Assembly (NCBI RefSeq): GCF_018320785.1
Contig: NC_054882.1
Span: 28,896,719-28,960,718, forward strand
Length of the DNA: 64,000 nt
Direction of reading: 5' to 3'
Source: Cheilinus undulatus
Lineage: Eukaryota; Chordata; Actinopteri; Labriformes; Labridae
The notes beneath the pieces were generated by a model that did not search any database, had not been told where the DNA came from, and worked only from the letters and a program-made list of their open reading frames with translations. Shown piece after piece: positions 1 to 13,895 of the stretch. The translations under genes were made by a program, and so were the position numbers. The first letter of the stretch is position 1; every line of letters begins with the position of its first letter.

Positions 1-3000
1 AGGGTTACTATATGCGCAAGATAAGTCTCCATATGTAATAACTTCTACTATGAATATGTAAGGAAATCTTTATTAGAGTCTTATTTAAATAAAAGGCTTT
101 AATAACTTCCTTCTCTATCAGAGAGTAACCTGTCTGTAATGATAATGAAACAAAAAAGAGAAGTTAAAAAAAATCAACCCCAGGCTGCAGTGTAGGACCA
201 CACAAAACCAAAGTCTACAAGATATGCTATCCCATCAGTGGTATTCAAACATGAATGTAAAATAGTGCTTAGTAAAGAAGCTGGGGTGTCTGTTGGGACT
301 TGAATAAGCAGAGGGTCCGCTTTGATGAGATCAGATGCATTTGATCAACAGAGGGAGCTGCGGATGAAAGAGGGGGTGGAGGGGAGAGAGGGGGGGAAAG
401 GGGGGGAGTGGGAAGAGAAGGATTTTGGGATGAGAGTTGTGCTGAAGATGGCCATGATAATGATTATGACTGGTGGTGAGAACAAATGATGATAAGGAAA
501 ATGTCACTAGAGGTAATAAAGATAATAGAATAGTGTTGACTATATTACTGTTACACATACACATTACTCTGAGTATATTCATTTGTTAAACTTTACACAA
601 TTCACTATGCCTTATACTGTGAGTAAAGTGCAGGATAATCCACTAAGAAGCCATGTCCATGACAATGGGAAGACCCCTGCTGGAGATGCAGTGTTAGTAC
701 AAGTAAGAGCTTCAAAACAGGAATAAATGTTCCAAAATAAAAGCAGTAATAGACACTGTGCTTCAGTGTGACAGATCTGAGTGTGGGTAGGAGGGCCTTT
801 TCAAACATTTTTATAAATGATGCACACTGTGAAATGTCTCCTTTAACATAAAAACAGCACACTAATTCATGTTGCACCATGAAAGCAAGAGGATTAATTC
901 TACTATCCAAATGAAAGCTTGGTGTTTGGAGACAGAAGTGAGCAACATCCCAGAAACCTTTCCTAAAAGTTTGGCTTTATGAGTCCATATGGCAGGGAAT
1001 AAAAGTTCTAACATTCTTATAGTTCAACTACAAAGTCTCTGTAGTGCTCACTGTTAAGTGGCTCAGCCTATAGAATCAACAGGAGCAGATGGCTATTTGT
1101 CTATAGGACAGGACGTGAGAAAATGTGTAGGTGATAAAAGAAGAGCTGTTAATGCGTGTATAGGCCAAATGACATGGACAGAATTTCTTCACTGGCTATG
1201 TGCACCTTTTTTGATTAGAGTAAGCCTCATCCACACCCTTGCCGCTTTCTGTACTTCGTGCACATGACGATGCTGCCTCCCATCAGCGTCCCAGATCAAA
1301 GCCTCGGCTCTGATCTCATCTAGAGCAACACTAAGGCTGACAGTGAGGGGACCTGGAGCATTAGCATATTCTATGATGGCGCCCAGCTTTTCAAGCCGTT
1401 GCCTCGGCTGCAGCTCTGGGTGTGCGCGCTGTGGCTTTGCAACTCTAATTTCCCTCTCTCGCTCATTAAAAAAAGCCCACTGTTCTCCTATTAATTCGCA
1501 GACACACTGATCTGTTTGAATGGCGAGGATGGGTGTGTGTGTCTATGTTTGAGAGTGTGCAGGAGGAGGGAGGTAGAGGAGGGCAATGGCTCAGCGCATT
1601 TGCATTTATGTTTAATTTATAACCTTCAGGGGCCCCCTGATGCAGCAAGATTGAAACAATAACTCCAGACAAACACAGAGAAGAGAGAAGGAGGAGCCGG
1701 AGGAGGGTGGATGGAATTAAAAATATACAGATCTGGGATGTTATGAGCTTTGCATATGTGTGTGCATGTGTCTGTGTGCACTGGTAAGGATGCTTTAATA
1801 TGTGTGCATCCATGTGCATGCGTTTTCTGTGTATTCATTTGTGCATCTGCATCAAGGTGGATCGAACACACACTCATGGACACGCATCCACACAGAGGCA
1901 GAGAGGCAGAGGTCTCCAATCCGCGGGGGGATAACATGCCACGGTGAGTGTCTGTCAGGAAGAGAGCTGGAGTCTGTTCCGAGCGAGTCTGCAGGGATCT
2001 CCCCCTAGCAGCACAGCACAGAACAGCACAGCAGACAGCAGCAGCAGAAGCAGAAGCCTGGCCAAGCACAGAAAGTGGGTCAGCCTAAAACACACACAAA
2101 TACACACATGCACACAGAGATACACACAGCTAGACGGATGCAGCCCCGGTGTCACACTGTGGGTGTGTTTGAAAGAAAAAGAGAGAAGGAGCATGCAGAG
2201 AGAGAATGCCTGGATGATGGTCTGTGTACGTGAGAGGAGGCATGGTAGTGTATTTTGCATTAGTGATGCTGAAGGGGAGGCGGGAGGGTCTTGTTTAAGA
2301 TGAGGGGGTGGATGGCTAAGGAGGAGGAGAAGGGGAGCGCAGCTGAGACAAGAAGCTAGCCAGCCATTGTGAGCACACCCTATGGAAGTGCATCAAATTG
2401 ATCCATAGTCTTTTCATTTCAGGCTTGGGTAAATAACAGCATTTGCATTGATCAGTCTGCAAAACCAGGCAACTATGGGCCTGGGAGCATACGGTGTGTG
2501 CGTGTCTGTGTGTTTGTGAGGCTGCTAACAAAACACATCTCTTATTCCTTTCTGCTCCTTGCGGAGTGGAGGGCCTCACCAGAGCCCTACAAACGGCTGT
2601 GATGGATAAAATGTTTTCAACAACACTTGAGAAGAGTGGATGCTATTGTGTCCGCCTGTACACTGAAACAGAGAATCACAGAATTCCCAGGACGCCGCAT
2701 GCTCTATTTATGTGTTATGAAAAACATGACTCAAAAGAAAAACGGAAAACAGCAATGCTCCACTTTTACTGTCAGCTATCATGTGAAGTGTGAAGAGGAG
2801 GAAGAGGATGAGAGAAGGATGCAGACGGGGAGAGGAGAGCAGAGGAGAGTGATTTTCTTCATCCACAGATCCTATCCTGATGGTGACAGGGGACTGGGCT
2901 CTCAGAACCCCCCCCCACTCTCCCCAATACCTCCATCCCCTCCGCCCTCTCTGATGCCTGTCACTGCTCCTCTCCCTCCCTCCCTTCTTCTGACTGGAGG

Positions 3001-6000
3001 AGTGTGTGAAGTGTCCCCCGAGAGGCACAGACTCAAAGACGGTATTTACAAGATCCACACTGAGCCCACTTTTAACTGCCTGTGAAGAACTTCTCCCTCC
3101 GCCTTTGATGTGCAAACCTAATGGGGAAGAGCTCGCCGGCAGTCATTGCATATGTTAGCGAGGCAATGCGAGCTAATCCGCTAGCATTGCAAGGTAGACT
3201 TCATGCTGCTTCCAGTAAGTGAACACTTCAAATGCTGTATAGCTTTGGTGCATTGCTGCCCTTAGAAAAGTCCCCTTTGGCAGATAGATAGAAGCCAGCA
3301 CATTGCATCAACTTTTACAGTAAATTAGTGGCAGAATGATGAGCATTTTGTTTCACATTAGATTTAGCATATTTATGAGTTTATATAGATGTGATTATCC
3401 ACACTTCAGTTAAACACCATACCACGTGCTAAAATGTTAACCAATGTCATGATTATTTACTGGATTTGAAGTAGGTGCATCAACAGATTTGACGCCCATT
3501 CTTTGGGATTTTTTCTGCAATATATCTGAGAGCTTTTTTATTTTCCCGCCACTTGACATTTCTCCTCAGATGGGATGACTAACATCAACAAAAAAGTTAG
3601 CAGAGCGTGCTCTCCAACAACCAAAAGCCCACTACAGCCTTAGAGGCTGTTTTAAGTAAGTTTGGCTCTCTGGCATCAGTGGCACTGAAGAGGAGGATGC
3701 CTCAGACACCCTCTGTCAATGGAAAAGGCAAAGGTCAAAAGAAACATTTAGGGGCTGATTTACTTAGTTACACACAAACTTGCAAACAAGCACATTGGGC
3801 AGAGATGCCTGTCCAACTAACTTAGTTTTGTTGGCACAGAGAAGGGAGGCTTTCATAAAAAAACAGAGGCATTTGGAACGATTTTGAATTAGGCTAATTA
3901 GGTTTGTGTTTTGTTTGTTGTTCAGGAGGCATGATCAAAGTGATATTTCACCAATTTGTGTCAGCTCTGGAGGAGAGGAGGAAGAGTTGGGAGAATGCTG
4001 CCTATTAATCTCCTCAGGTTTGGAGCACTATGCATTAGGGACGGTAATCAAAACAAGAAAATTATGAATAATGAAAAGTGTTGATCAGAAATGAAACAAA
4101 ACAGTAGATTTGTGATTTATTAGGGGCTTATTAGTAACAGGATTAAACTCTATGTGTTTTTTTTTCTTATGTTCCTGTTAAAGTTGGGGGGGCTTCAACT
4201 TCAATGCATGTGCAATCCTCCCTGCACAGCCTGAATAGAAGAAGCAAAATCAAAGGGATGTGGATGGCTTGACCCAGGAGCTCAGAGTTTGAGAGCAACT
4301 GGCTGTTTTGATCTTATCTAATATTTATGAATAACTTCCTTGATATTTCCTTCGCTCCATGAAGCCGTCCGCTTTTACAGTGTTACACAATGATGTCTTA
4401 GAGGGGCGATGACGGAGATCAAACGGGGCCTGGGCTCAGAATACAGAGCGGGCTCTCTCTCTTCGTAGCCTGGGAGGAAACTCAGCAGCGAGCTATCTAA
4501 CACTGTGTGATTGAAATACAAGCTCCACTAGGCTGCAGCGTGCAGTGTGATGATATTTGTATTTGTGTCTCTGTCAAAGGGATATGGGCACAGAAAGGGA
4601 AAACACTGTCACCGTTTGAGCATAAAGACGCTCTGCTTGTCACTGCAGCCTATGCATTTCGCCTCTGTTTGTGTGTTTTCTCCAATGGATATGATTCCAC
4701 AGCTTGCCTATCCGTGGCTCTCAGAGAGGTGCCTGCTGCACAACCACCCTAGGATCATAATGGCCTCAGATGCTTTTCACTATCTCTTCACAAAAGTCAA
4801 GTGTTCTCAACATGTTATTTGCCCAAAGTGGCCTTGTTCCCGGGCTCTATTGTTACCCTAATGGAGGCTAGACGACACTAAGACTCTAATTACGGACACC
4901 GACGATCAGCCCTGATAATATTGCAAGCAAAGTGGGTAATTTGTGGCTGTTGTGTTGAAGGGTTGAGGGGAAGCGAAGAAAAGGGAGGGGGTGAGCGAGA
5001 AAAAGGAAGGGAGGTGGGGAAGTTGTTTTCTTGTGTCATCGCCCCGTCGTCCGTCACCCTAATCATTCCCCCAGAGCACAGAGCCAAGACGTGGGCACAG
5101 CAGGAGAATATTAATGGACTGTGTGACATTATGGTTTACGCCCATTCAAAAGAAATGTTCTATTACATTATAGGCCATCAACAGGTGATTTCTCACCACT
5201 CACTGGGCTTCATCGAAGTATTTTCTTATTTCATAAAGTGCCTGCATTCCACCGCTCAAGTGCCTATTCGTCTTATTTAAGACAAATATTACACATACAG
5301 TTGACCTATACTCACAGATCAATGCCCTGTTTGCCACTAAGCCTGCTGCATATCTTTCCTCTGATCTACCTGAAAGATTATCCAATAAAAATTGATTCAG
5401 AGAACAAGATTTGATCGAGCTGATTTTTGCTCACAAATTTAAAAGGGTACAGCGATTACAGGTTATTCCCTGGACAATAGCTAATTTGAAAGGTTGGACA
5501 ATACTTGGCCTTTAGCTTAAGTGTGTCCTGAGGTAAGCAGCCAATCAGGATCAATACTATTCAGCCTGAGCCAGAATTGCCAATACAGACACCAAGGCAT
5601 CTCAGCGGGCCTTGTGCCTATTCTGTCAAAACCCAGAATCAAAACCCCCTCTCCCCTGAGTGATCTGTCCAAACAATTAAAAAGGAACCTCTTTGTAGCA
5701 TCACACTTAACATGTCAGACAGAGAAATGAAAGGAGCCTCGTGTGTCGGAGCTGCACGCCGTGACGCCTCCCGCGACAAGCCCCACGGAGAGAGCGGCAC
5801 GCCAAAGCAGTGACGGCACTGTTCAAATTTTAAATATGTTTTGACACGGAATCAAAAGTTGCTCGCCATTATGGGGGAGAGATTCCCCCGTTTTCTGTGT
5901 GATCGCTTATTAGACCCCTAGGTGAACGTGGCAGAAATACTGACACCTGAATATTCTCTTTGCACTTCCTTTGACATTTCTTTAGCAGATCTGGGAATCA

Positions 6001-9000
6001 TTTCACATTGTGAAATATCATTTCATAGTAAGATTGAAGCTCTGATCTCTCCACATCTAAGGCTCATGAAAAGCCACTGGTGATCAATGAGGATTCCTGC
6101 GTGAGTTGCGGGGTTTTATCTGCCTCACATTCTCTCTTCTGGTGTCCAAAGCTTGGTTTGCTGCTGTTCCTTTTCTGATTACAGCAGAATAGAAGGTTTG
6201 ACAGCTTTCCTGCTGCAGCTCTGGGAATAAATCTTGGGTTATTTTCTAACAATCCTGAAAACTCACTTTAAAAGAATTCCCCTTTTTTGAGTCCATTTGA
6301 AAGCTGACTGTCTTGATGAATTTTATTCCTTAAAGCGTACAGATTAGACGTGAAGTAATCAGCAGACCAATCCCATCAATCAAAATAGCTACCATCTGAC
6401 ATCTTTTTGTCATATGACAATGGTGTTATGTGGTGAATAATACATTTTTCTTCCACATTAATAAGCTTGAGTGGCTTTAAACATAATGGAAAGCAAGACT
6501 ATTTCATGGGCTTTCACTCTACTCTATACATAATCCTGCAGATGAAATTCCTAATCTTCTACCAAACAGGGGAGAGGTTTTTTTTTAAAGCAAGACCCCA
6601 ATTATGCCCAGCCACAAATTAGCATGTTTAATGCAGCAAAATGTTTTAATAAAGAATAAAAGCAAGGCAGCAGAAAACAAAAGCCAACTGGGTAATAAGA
6701 TTATCTCTGCCAGGCGCCCAGTGCACATCATTGTAGTTCACACAAATGGAAGAGATTATAAGTCACATTCAAAACATCCTAATCCGTGAAAGACTCCCGA
6801 TATGATTACTTTCCATTACGTTTGGTGACTGAGTGCGATGGATTTATCTTGGATCCTGAGGAGTCTTTAAAGTACAGTTGGACATAAAGGCAAAGAGCCA
6901 GTTGAAGATTAGTTGAATCCGTCTGTGATAAGCTTCAACAGTTTGGCCACAAACAGAGATAAACACAAATCTAAAGTCCAGATGATGTAATACACATTCA
7001 AGAGCTATAGATCATCCCTTAAGATCAGAATAAGACTAAACGTATCAAAGGCATTATCTCTTTCAAAATAGACAAAGAGATTATTTACTCACTTGTGTCA
7101 ATAAACTGTTAGATTTTTAAGTTTTTATTTGCTGCAGATCTATCTCACGCCATCTCAGCTGCTGTTTAGAGGGCTATAATGTTCTTAGTCATTGTTGTAA
7201 GTGGTCCGCTATTGTGTCCCTCTCTCTTGGGCCGATTAGGGCCTCCTTCATCCCTGACCTCCTCTTAGTTCCTGACAAGGTCAAACATCTCCCATTAGGG
7301 AGAACCGGGCCTTGCCTTTTGCCAGAGAAGTATCCGAGTCTTACATGGTGAAGGTCAGGGGCTGCATAATGAGCTGGAAAATGTCAGTTATATTACTCCC
7401 CATTTAAATAGCGGATTTTCCGGTACCAGGAACAAGGGTGATATTTACCCTTTTTCTTGTGCATGCCTGGAGTAAAGAGTCCTCTTAATCCAGCTAGGGG
7501 TGTGAAATTGAGTCGTATGTGTGAGGGAATGTGATTTCCTGGTTCCAGAGAGTAGTGTATCCACTATGTTATACCAGGGTACAACGAAGTCTTCTTCAGC
7601 ATGAGGAGAAAAATTCAATAGCTTCTCTGCTTCAGAGGTGCCTGCAGTGGCAGAAAATCTGAGGCATCACATACTGGATGACAGTGAGGATAAGAGGGAA
7701 AACAACAGCTAATAAATGCATGATTGATATTTTTCTAATGCCAAAATATATGCCCAATGAAGTGACAGAGCAATTACTAATTATTAGTGTGATTATTCAC
7801 ATTTCCCAGCACATTCACACACAGACAGGAATGTCAACGGCTGCATAAATTAGCGTGAGAATAAAACAGGAGAGGCGACAGGGCTGAAATGACAAAAGGG
7901 CATCTAAAGGAGAATGTTAATAATGATTCCTCTAAAACAATTTCCATTAATTTTCAGCCATCTCGCCGGGGAGTAATATCTACATGCCTGAGGCAGGTTT
8001 AAATTGCATAGTCTGCCTGAGAAAAAGACGAAGACTCCCCAGTGTCCAGCTGCTCTCATCAGAAAAGGAAGACGGGAGGAACACCCAGGAGACAGTACCA
8101 CAATAATGGAAGCTAAGATATTAGCACATCTCATGGAGCAACATGGTGGATACTCTTTGTTTTTAATGATGCTTTACAACAGCACTATGCTGGATTTCCT
8201 GGTTTGTCTTCACTCTGTGTTTAGCCACACTGCCTCAGGTGGACATTCTGCCAGATTGCAGCTCTATCTGTGCTGCCTGCTGCACAGCTAACAGACAATG
8301 TCAAAGGTAGGACGTGAATAATACGACCATTTCATATTCTGACTCCCTGCCAGGGAATATGTCAGTTGGACACGGGGTCACATACCCAGTCAGCGTGTGA
8401 ATGCAGTGCTGGAGCCGTGAGCTTTGCAGAGAGGAGAGGGAAGGCGGCCAGCTAATGTCACACATACCCACACCTTCAGGGATCTTCAATGCCCCCCCCT
8501 TTAAAGTTATTCTGTGGCTGAGCTGGCTTCATGCCTCTCTTCACGGCCAATGTGAGCCTGCTCTGCTTTGTGACACTGGGCATGTCTCCTGGGTATGGGC
8601 ACACCTGGCACACTGTCAGCAGGCGCAGGTTTTAGGAGAGGGCAGTGTGGGTAAGAGAGAAAATGGCGGGTGCTCTGAGATATCTTTAGGCAAGACGACA
8701 ATGTGTGACGAACACAATACAGCACTTTGGAGAGCAAGTCAGCTGTCTACTCAAGGCTTTTGAATAGACAGGATATAAACAGGAGCTATATAAATGTGCC
8801 ATTAAGCTTATGTTGCCTGTAACATTGTGTTTTAGCACAGAAAAATAAGTATACCACTAATTAAGGGATTTATATCTTTCTACACAATGTTTTACAACTT
8901 ATTTGACTTTCTGAGAGAAGGGTGCTAACAGAATAAATTCTCTTCAGAAGATCATTTTGTGGTTGACATAATGATAGAGGGAAGACTTAGCCTTAAACCA

Positions 9001-9571
9001 CACAACTAACAAAAGAGAAGCAAGGGTGTATGATCATGGATTTTTGACAATGTCTGATATGCTAATATTTCCAAATTAGTTTTAGCTGCAATTGTGAAGA
9101 ATAGCAGGTTTATCCTGTACTTGGATTGATCTGTTACTCCCATCATCATCATCTGTTTTAGAAACAGTCAACAGGACAAGATGCAATAAATTCAACAATA
9201 AATGATCGACGTGTGGCTTTTAAATATAAACTTACAATAAAGAAAAAACTGAAAGTGGACACAAGGAAATGTGCCCCTTTAAAAAGTGCTCATACTTTCA
9301 GATTAAAATTAATTCTCCTAATTCAACAAGTTTGCAGAGTGGCTTGCATAAGCAATCCTGAACAAAGTGCTTGGAAAAACAAACCCTTCTCTTCTAAACA
9401 TTAGGGGCTAAACATACTTCAGTAGGGTCGAGTTCTTTGGTACATTCATACATTGTACTGATAAATGTTTGGATGATGTACAGGAAGGCCGCTTAGTAGC
9501 TCTTAGTAATCACTCATTCACGTCTCCCTTCTCCCGCTCTGGTAATCAGCTGGTATGGGAATCTACTCACT
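1..9571. other. Gene desert, no gene seen
   Basis: No open frame here has recognisable protein features or a credible exon structure. I see purine-rich tracts (355-430, 4960-5020), a pyrimidine tract (2905-3000) and the CAG/CA tract described separately. Some blocks (for example 3110-3240, 5060-5290, 7180-7440) are high-complexity and could be conserved regulatory DNA, but I cannot show it. Confidence 0.6.
2005..2135 (+). repeat. CAG/CA-rich low-complexity tract
   Basis: AGCAGCACAGCACAGAACAG is followed by CAGCAGCAGAAGCAGAAGCC and then CACACA-rich sequence. The several open frames here on both strands reflect low complexity. Confidence 0.7.
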
Positions 9572-10145
9572 AAGGCCTTGTCCACATGGAGACGAAACAA
9601 TATGTTTTCGTTTCATTTTAAAAAAGTTTTGTGTAAATACAGGATCATTTCAGGAAATGTCCGCATAAGCACAGCAGTATATATGCCAAGCCTGTAAGTG
9701 GCGCTGTAACATTACCACGGAAATGCACCAAAAGAGAGAAGAAGATTACAGAAAACTGCCACAACTTTTCTCCTAGTTGCCCTTTCTGGTTGTTCTCCCC
9801 ATTAGATTTAAGAACATATGGTTTACGCATTTTGCAGTGGTGGTAAAGGAGCATCAGATTTTGCTGTAAAAGCCATAATAAGCTCAGTAGCTTCTGCAGC
9901 ACGAACACAACCCTGTAATCCACCATTGTTGTTTTGGTTAGACATGCACATTCGTCCTAAGTGGGCTACGCTATGTGTGACGTAATTGTTTCAAGAAAGA
10001 TGCTGTCCACATGGAGACAGAATTGTAAGCACCTACAGATTTGTTTACTCTGGGAACCGGTTTCAAAAAGAATTGTTTACAGTCACCCAAAACGCCGTTT
10101 CCGTGTGGATGAAATGCTGATACGACAAAAAACTTTTGCGTATAC
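9572..10145. mobile_element. Probable non-autonomous DNA transposon (MITE)
   Basis: The left edge reads GGCCTTGTCCACATGGAGAC and the right part holds CGCCGTTTCCGTGTGGATGA, which are inverted with respect to each other. A second GTCCACATGGAGAC occurs at 10006-10019. This layout is typical of an abundant fish MITE type. The exact ends and target duplication are not clear. Confidence 0.45.
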
Positions 10146-10285
10146 TCCAGTCCCTTTCAACCACAACCTCTCTCTATCCAATCTTTCTGCAGCTGTCATA
10201 TTTTAAAATCCCTTCTCTCTACGTATTCAGTCTGTTGTTTCAGTGCGACTGCTGCAACCCTCCTCCACCCCAGCCACCTCCATTA

Positions 10286-10390
10286 CATCTCACTGGTGTC
10301 CAGGTTCAGCTCCTTCATGCCATCCTACATCCCTTCATGCCATCTCATTGGTGTCCGGATCAAGCTCCTCAGAAGTCCCTTACTCATCTT
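10286..10390 (+). repeat. Short imperfect tandem duplication, about 55 bp
   Basis: CATCTCACTGGTGTCC followed by a CAGCTCCT-like stretch recurs about 55 bp later as CATCTCATTGGTGTCC followed by CAAGCTCCT. The surrounding 10230-10290 is pyrimidine-rich. No gene is seen here. Confidence 0.55.
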
Positions 10391-12130
10391 ATCTTACTCC
10401 ATCGATTACAACCACCAGTGTCTAGACTCCATAGAAGGGTATCCTTTCCTGCTGTCGGACTCACTATCCCTTCAGGTTCATAAAGACATCACAATGGTGT
10501 CTATTCACCAAAGACACTTCACAATTTCAAACATTTCCAGACTTGTAAAATAAATCTGGTATTAAGTCTCTCCTGGCTGAATTAGCCATACATACTGGCA
10601 GACATTTTTAAACCTGCAGATACAATAATCACAGGTAAAGTGTGTAATATTTAGCCTAGTAGCATTTAGCTGAACAAACTTCATTAAAAAGAAAACATAA
10701 TCTTTACAAGCAGGTTCAATAAAATTAGTGTTACATCACCTGAGGTATAAAATTGTTCTTTAATGAACTTAGAATAAGCATTTTATTTAGGGAGGATCCT
10801 CTCCAAGGACTCCCTCAACTTGGAGTTTTTTCATTTTGCATGTTTCTGCAGTGTCACAGAAGGGACCAAATAACAGATAAATATATGTTTTGGTCATACC
10901 AATGATTGCCACACTTACATACTGCACCACTGAACTCTAACCTATTATCTGCTGATACTGATAGTGCTAATACTATTGTGCATCCCTAGTTAGATGCTGA
11001 ACCAGTTTGATGAAGGTGAACTGGGGTAGTTGACACTTCATGGACAGGTTAATGAAAATGATGGTCCGATACAACACCAAGAAATCACGCACAGTTTTAC
11101 AAAAAACACAGCGTTTTTGTAACCCAGGGTTTAATTCCATTCCCTGTTGAAATCCATTCCCTGTAGGCCAGTGCTAGTTTTCCACCTATTTAAGTAATGA
11201 AATCCAATCCATTTCATTCTGATCCAGTACTGGTTTTCTACACCTCCCATATACACACCACATGACAGGTTCACATGGTCTTAGACATCCAATCACATCC
11301 CTTGGAGGTAATGTTTAAGCTGCCCTGACTTCCTTTTCCTTTAGTTGTGTGGGAGAGAAGTCAAGGGACAGCAGCTTACAGGAACCAAAATAGATAATCT
11401 TGTGACTGGGGAACTTGTCTTGTCGTGTGCATTGTGCTTACTGAACTGGCCAGGTGCCCTATGAAAGGGTTAAAGTGATGGCGAGCTAGTGAAATCGGCC
11501 TGGAGCTGACCCCGTTCCCTGTTCTGTGTGCAACTATCCATGGTCTGGTAGGAGGCTGTGCTGCCTGTCTTTCTGTTCTCCCTCCAATTCGAAGCTACGC
11601 ATCTAATCCACCTACAACTCCTCGGACATTTATGCGCTTTCGGACAATCCACCCTAAACAATAAACAGAACGGACTCGGTTATGATACGTTGCTTCACAT
11701 TTGTGGAAGAAAGGACTTTTGGATTTTCGTGTGTTGATTGAACTATTCGTCAGAGACTATTGAGTTTCCACACTCTTGACCTGTATTGTAAATCTGCAGT
11801 GTTGTAAATATTGGGATCCCATTTTGCACCTTTAATTTGTATAATACACATCATATAACTCAAATACCCTTTTTTTTTTTGGTCTTTATTTACTGGTCCC
11901 TGCCCTCCAGCAGACGTTCTTAGTCTTCTGTTTCTAGCCTACTCTATTTACTACTTATTACATCTGTTACATTATTATTACACAATAATAAGCAAACAGT
12001 GGTTACATTTTCCTATATTGAAGCCTGATGCTAGAATCACTTTTCTATAGTAACGTACACTTAGTACCCCATAATAAGAAAGTGAAAACAGAATTTTGAA
12101 TTTTTTTCAAATTTATTAAAAAGAAAAAAG

Positions 12131-12497
12131 CGGGGGCTGCACGGCAGTGCAGGGATCAGCGCTGTTGCCTCACAGCAAGAAGGTTCCTGGTTCGCTTCCC
12201 GGTCCGGGCCTTTCTGTGTGGAGTTTGCATGTTCTCTCTGTGCACGCGCTGGTTCTCTCTGGGTACTCCGGCTTCCTCCCAACACCAAAAACAAGCTCGT
12301 TAGGTTAATTGGTAACTCTAAAATTGGCCATAGGTGTGAACATGAGGTGTGCCTGGTTGTCTGTTTCTATATGCCAGCTCTGCGATTGACCAGTCCAGGG
12401 TGTACCTGATCCTCTCACCCAATGACAGCTAGGATAAGCTCCAGCCCCACCGCTACCCCCAACGGGATAAACGGTACAGAAAATGGATGGATGGATG
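12131..12497 (+). mobile_element. tRNA-derived SINE nested in Tc1 element A
   Basis: The head has A-box-like and B-box-like sequences (TTGCCTCACAGCAAGAAGG, then GGTTCGCTTCC near 12190). A conserved body follows (TGTGGAGTTTGCATGTTCTC), and a (TGGA)n tail ends at 12497. It is flanked by an exact 8-bp direct repeat GAAAAAAG at 12123-12130 and 12498-12505, a credible target-site duplication. The insertion therefore postdates the Tc1 element. Confidence 0.85.
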
Positions 12498-12695
12498 GAA
12501 AAAAGTTTGCAAGTTTACACTTGCAATTTAGCTCATGTTCCTCTCTTTCCTCTAGATCGTTGCTGAGATGTTTTTACAACTTGACTGGAGTCCACCTGTG
12601 GTAAATTAAATTGACTGGGTTTGATTTGTAAAGGAACACACCTCTCTATAGAAGACCTCACAGATGACAATGCATATCAGAGCAAAAACCAAGCC

Positions 12696-13253
12696 ATGAG
12701 GTCAAAGGAACTGTCTGCAGAGCTCAGAGACAGGATTGCTGCAAGGCACAGATCTGGGGAAGGCTACTAAAAAATTCTGCTGCACTGAAGAGTCCCAAGA
12801 GCACAGTGGCCTCCATAATTCTCCAATGGAAGAAGTCTGGCACAACCATGACTCTTCGAAGAGCTGGTCACCTGGCCAAACTGAGCAATCAGGGAAGAAG
12901 AGCCTTAATAAGAGAGGCGACCAAGAACCCAATTTTCACTTTGACTGAGCTCCAGAGATCCCGTGTAGAGACTGGACAAAGTTCCAGAAGGACAACCATC
13001 ACTGCAGCCCTCCACCGATCTGGGCTTTATGGCAGAGTGGCTAGACAGAAGCCTCTCCTCAGTGCAAAACACATGAAAGCCCATTGGAGGTTGGGGAAAA
13101 AAAGCACTGGAAGGACTCTCAGACTGTGAGAAACAAGACTGAATTGGTCTGATCCTGAACATTATATCTGGAGGAAACCAGGCACAGCTCATCACTTGGC
13201 CAATGCCATCCCAACAGTGAGGCATGGTGGTGGCAGCATCATGCTGTGGGGGT
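12696..13253 (+). pseudogene. Tc1-like transposase pseudogene (element A)
   Basis: The N-terminal paired-like helix-turn-helix region is split by a stop at 12768 and a frameshift. The second part reads VASIILQWKKSGTTMT and GHLAKLSNQGRRALIREATK, then TTITAALHRSGLYGRVARQK, all typical of Tc1 transposase DNA-binding domains. After 13129 the frame is lost, and only the [10 protein letters not shown] part of the catalytic domain survives. The DDE catalytic triad is incomplete. It is not functional. Confidence 0.88.
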
Positions 13254-13844
13254 GATTTTTCTCATGTTTTGTGCCCTGATGTGAAATATGTAATCATACA
13301 TTAATGAAATGCAATTGCTTTGACAATGATTATAGCTTCTGCCTTAAAAAAAAGCAGTTAGGCTTATTCTTATTCTGTTATTCTATAGAATGAACAGTAG
13401 AACCCTCTTTCATGTAAATATCTATCAGATATTGCTTTAATCATTAACAGTCATTTAAAAACAGGTGAGACAAATTCACCTAACAGTACCAATCACATTT
13501 GGCAGCCCCTCCTACAGTCACTCACCAAGCCCATATAATGAAAACAAAGTTTCCTCCCAATAAAACTTTTCTAATATCCCGTCCCTCGCCTGCTTCTCTG
13601 AGGGGCTGGATGTCTCATTTGCAAGTGAGGGCCAGGAGAAGAGAAGCCTGCCCACCAGCCTGTCCATCAGAGGAGCTCGCTGGGGAGAGCGTAAGTGCGA
13701 GCCTGAAGGAGAGTGTGTGTGTGTTGATTAATATCAGGAGGGCAGGGCAGTGCTCAGGCTGCGGCTGTCGGTGAGAGCGAGAGAGGACAGTTCTTTTCAC
13801 TGCCGCCCAGGGAGAAGTCTGCTGGCGGAGGGGGTAATGAGCCA

Positions 13845-13895
13845 GAAACAGGCTGAGAGGAGAGAGGAGAAGGCTGAGAGGAGAGAAGTGGAGGA
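13845..13895 (+). repeat. Imperfect tandem repeat in a purine-rich tract
   Basis: AGGCTGAGAGGAGAGAGGAG is followed at once by AAGGCTGAGAGGAGAGAAG, about 21 bp apart. The neighbouring 16220-16610 is also strongly purine-rich. Confidence 0.7.

Larger units (their letters stand above)
12064..13253 (+). mobile_element. Tc1-like DNA transposon remnant A, interrupted by a SINE
   Basis: The left part (TACCCCATAAT... then TTTATTAAAAA) and 12580-12700 are typical untranslated sequence of a common fish Tc1 family. The transposase frame opens at 12696 (MRSKELSAELRDRI), stops at 12768, and shifts into the frame at 12806-13129. A deletion lies around 13135-13150, and the element ends abruptly after [13 protein letters not shown] near 13253, so the 3' third is missing. 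A SINE is inserted in the 5' untranslated part. Confidence 0.88.

Noticed and set aside
1626-2303. Several overlapping open frames on both strands near 2 kb
   Set aside because: They arise from CA/CAG-rich low-complexity DNA, overlap each other in opposite strands, and give Cys/His/Ser-rich peptides with no domain.
2627-3115. Open frames of 152 and 135 codons on opposite strands
   Set aside because: The sequence is a purine-rich tract followed by a pyrimidine tract; the frames mirror each other and show no coding signature or exon signals.
11330-11860. Possible solo LTR (moderately GC-rich stretch followed by AT-rich sequence with AATAAA near 11662)
   Set aside because: I found no TG...CA ends with a target duplication and no second copy; left unnamed.
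12190-12205. tRNA gene suggested by a B-box-like motif
   Set aside because: The motif is the head of a SINE with a long body and (TGGA)n tail; no cloverleaf with an acceptor stem forms.
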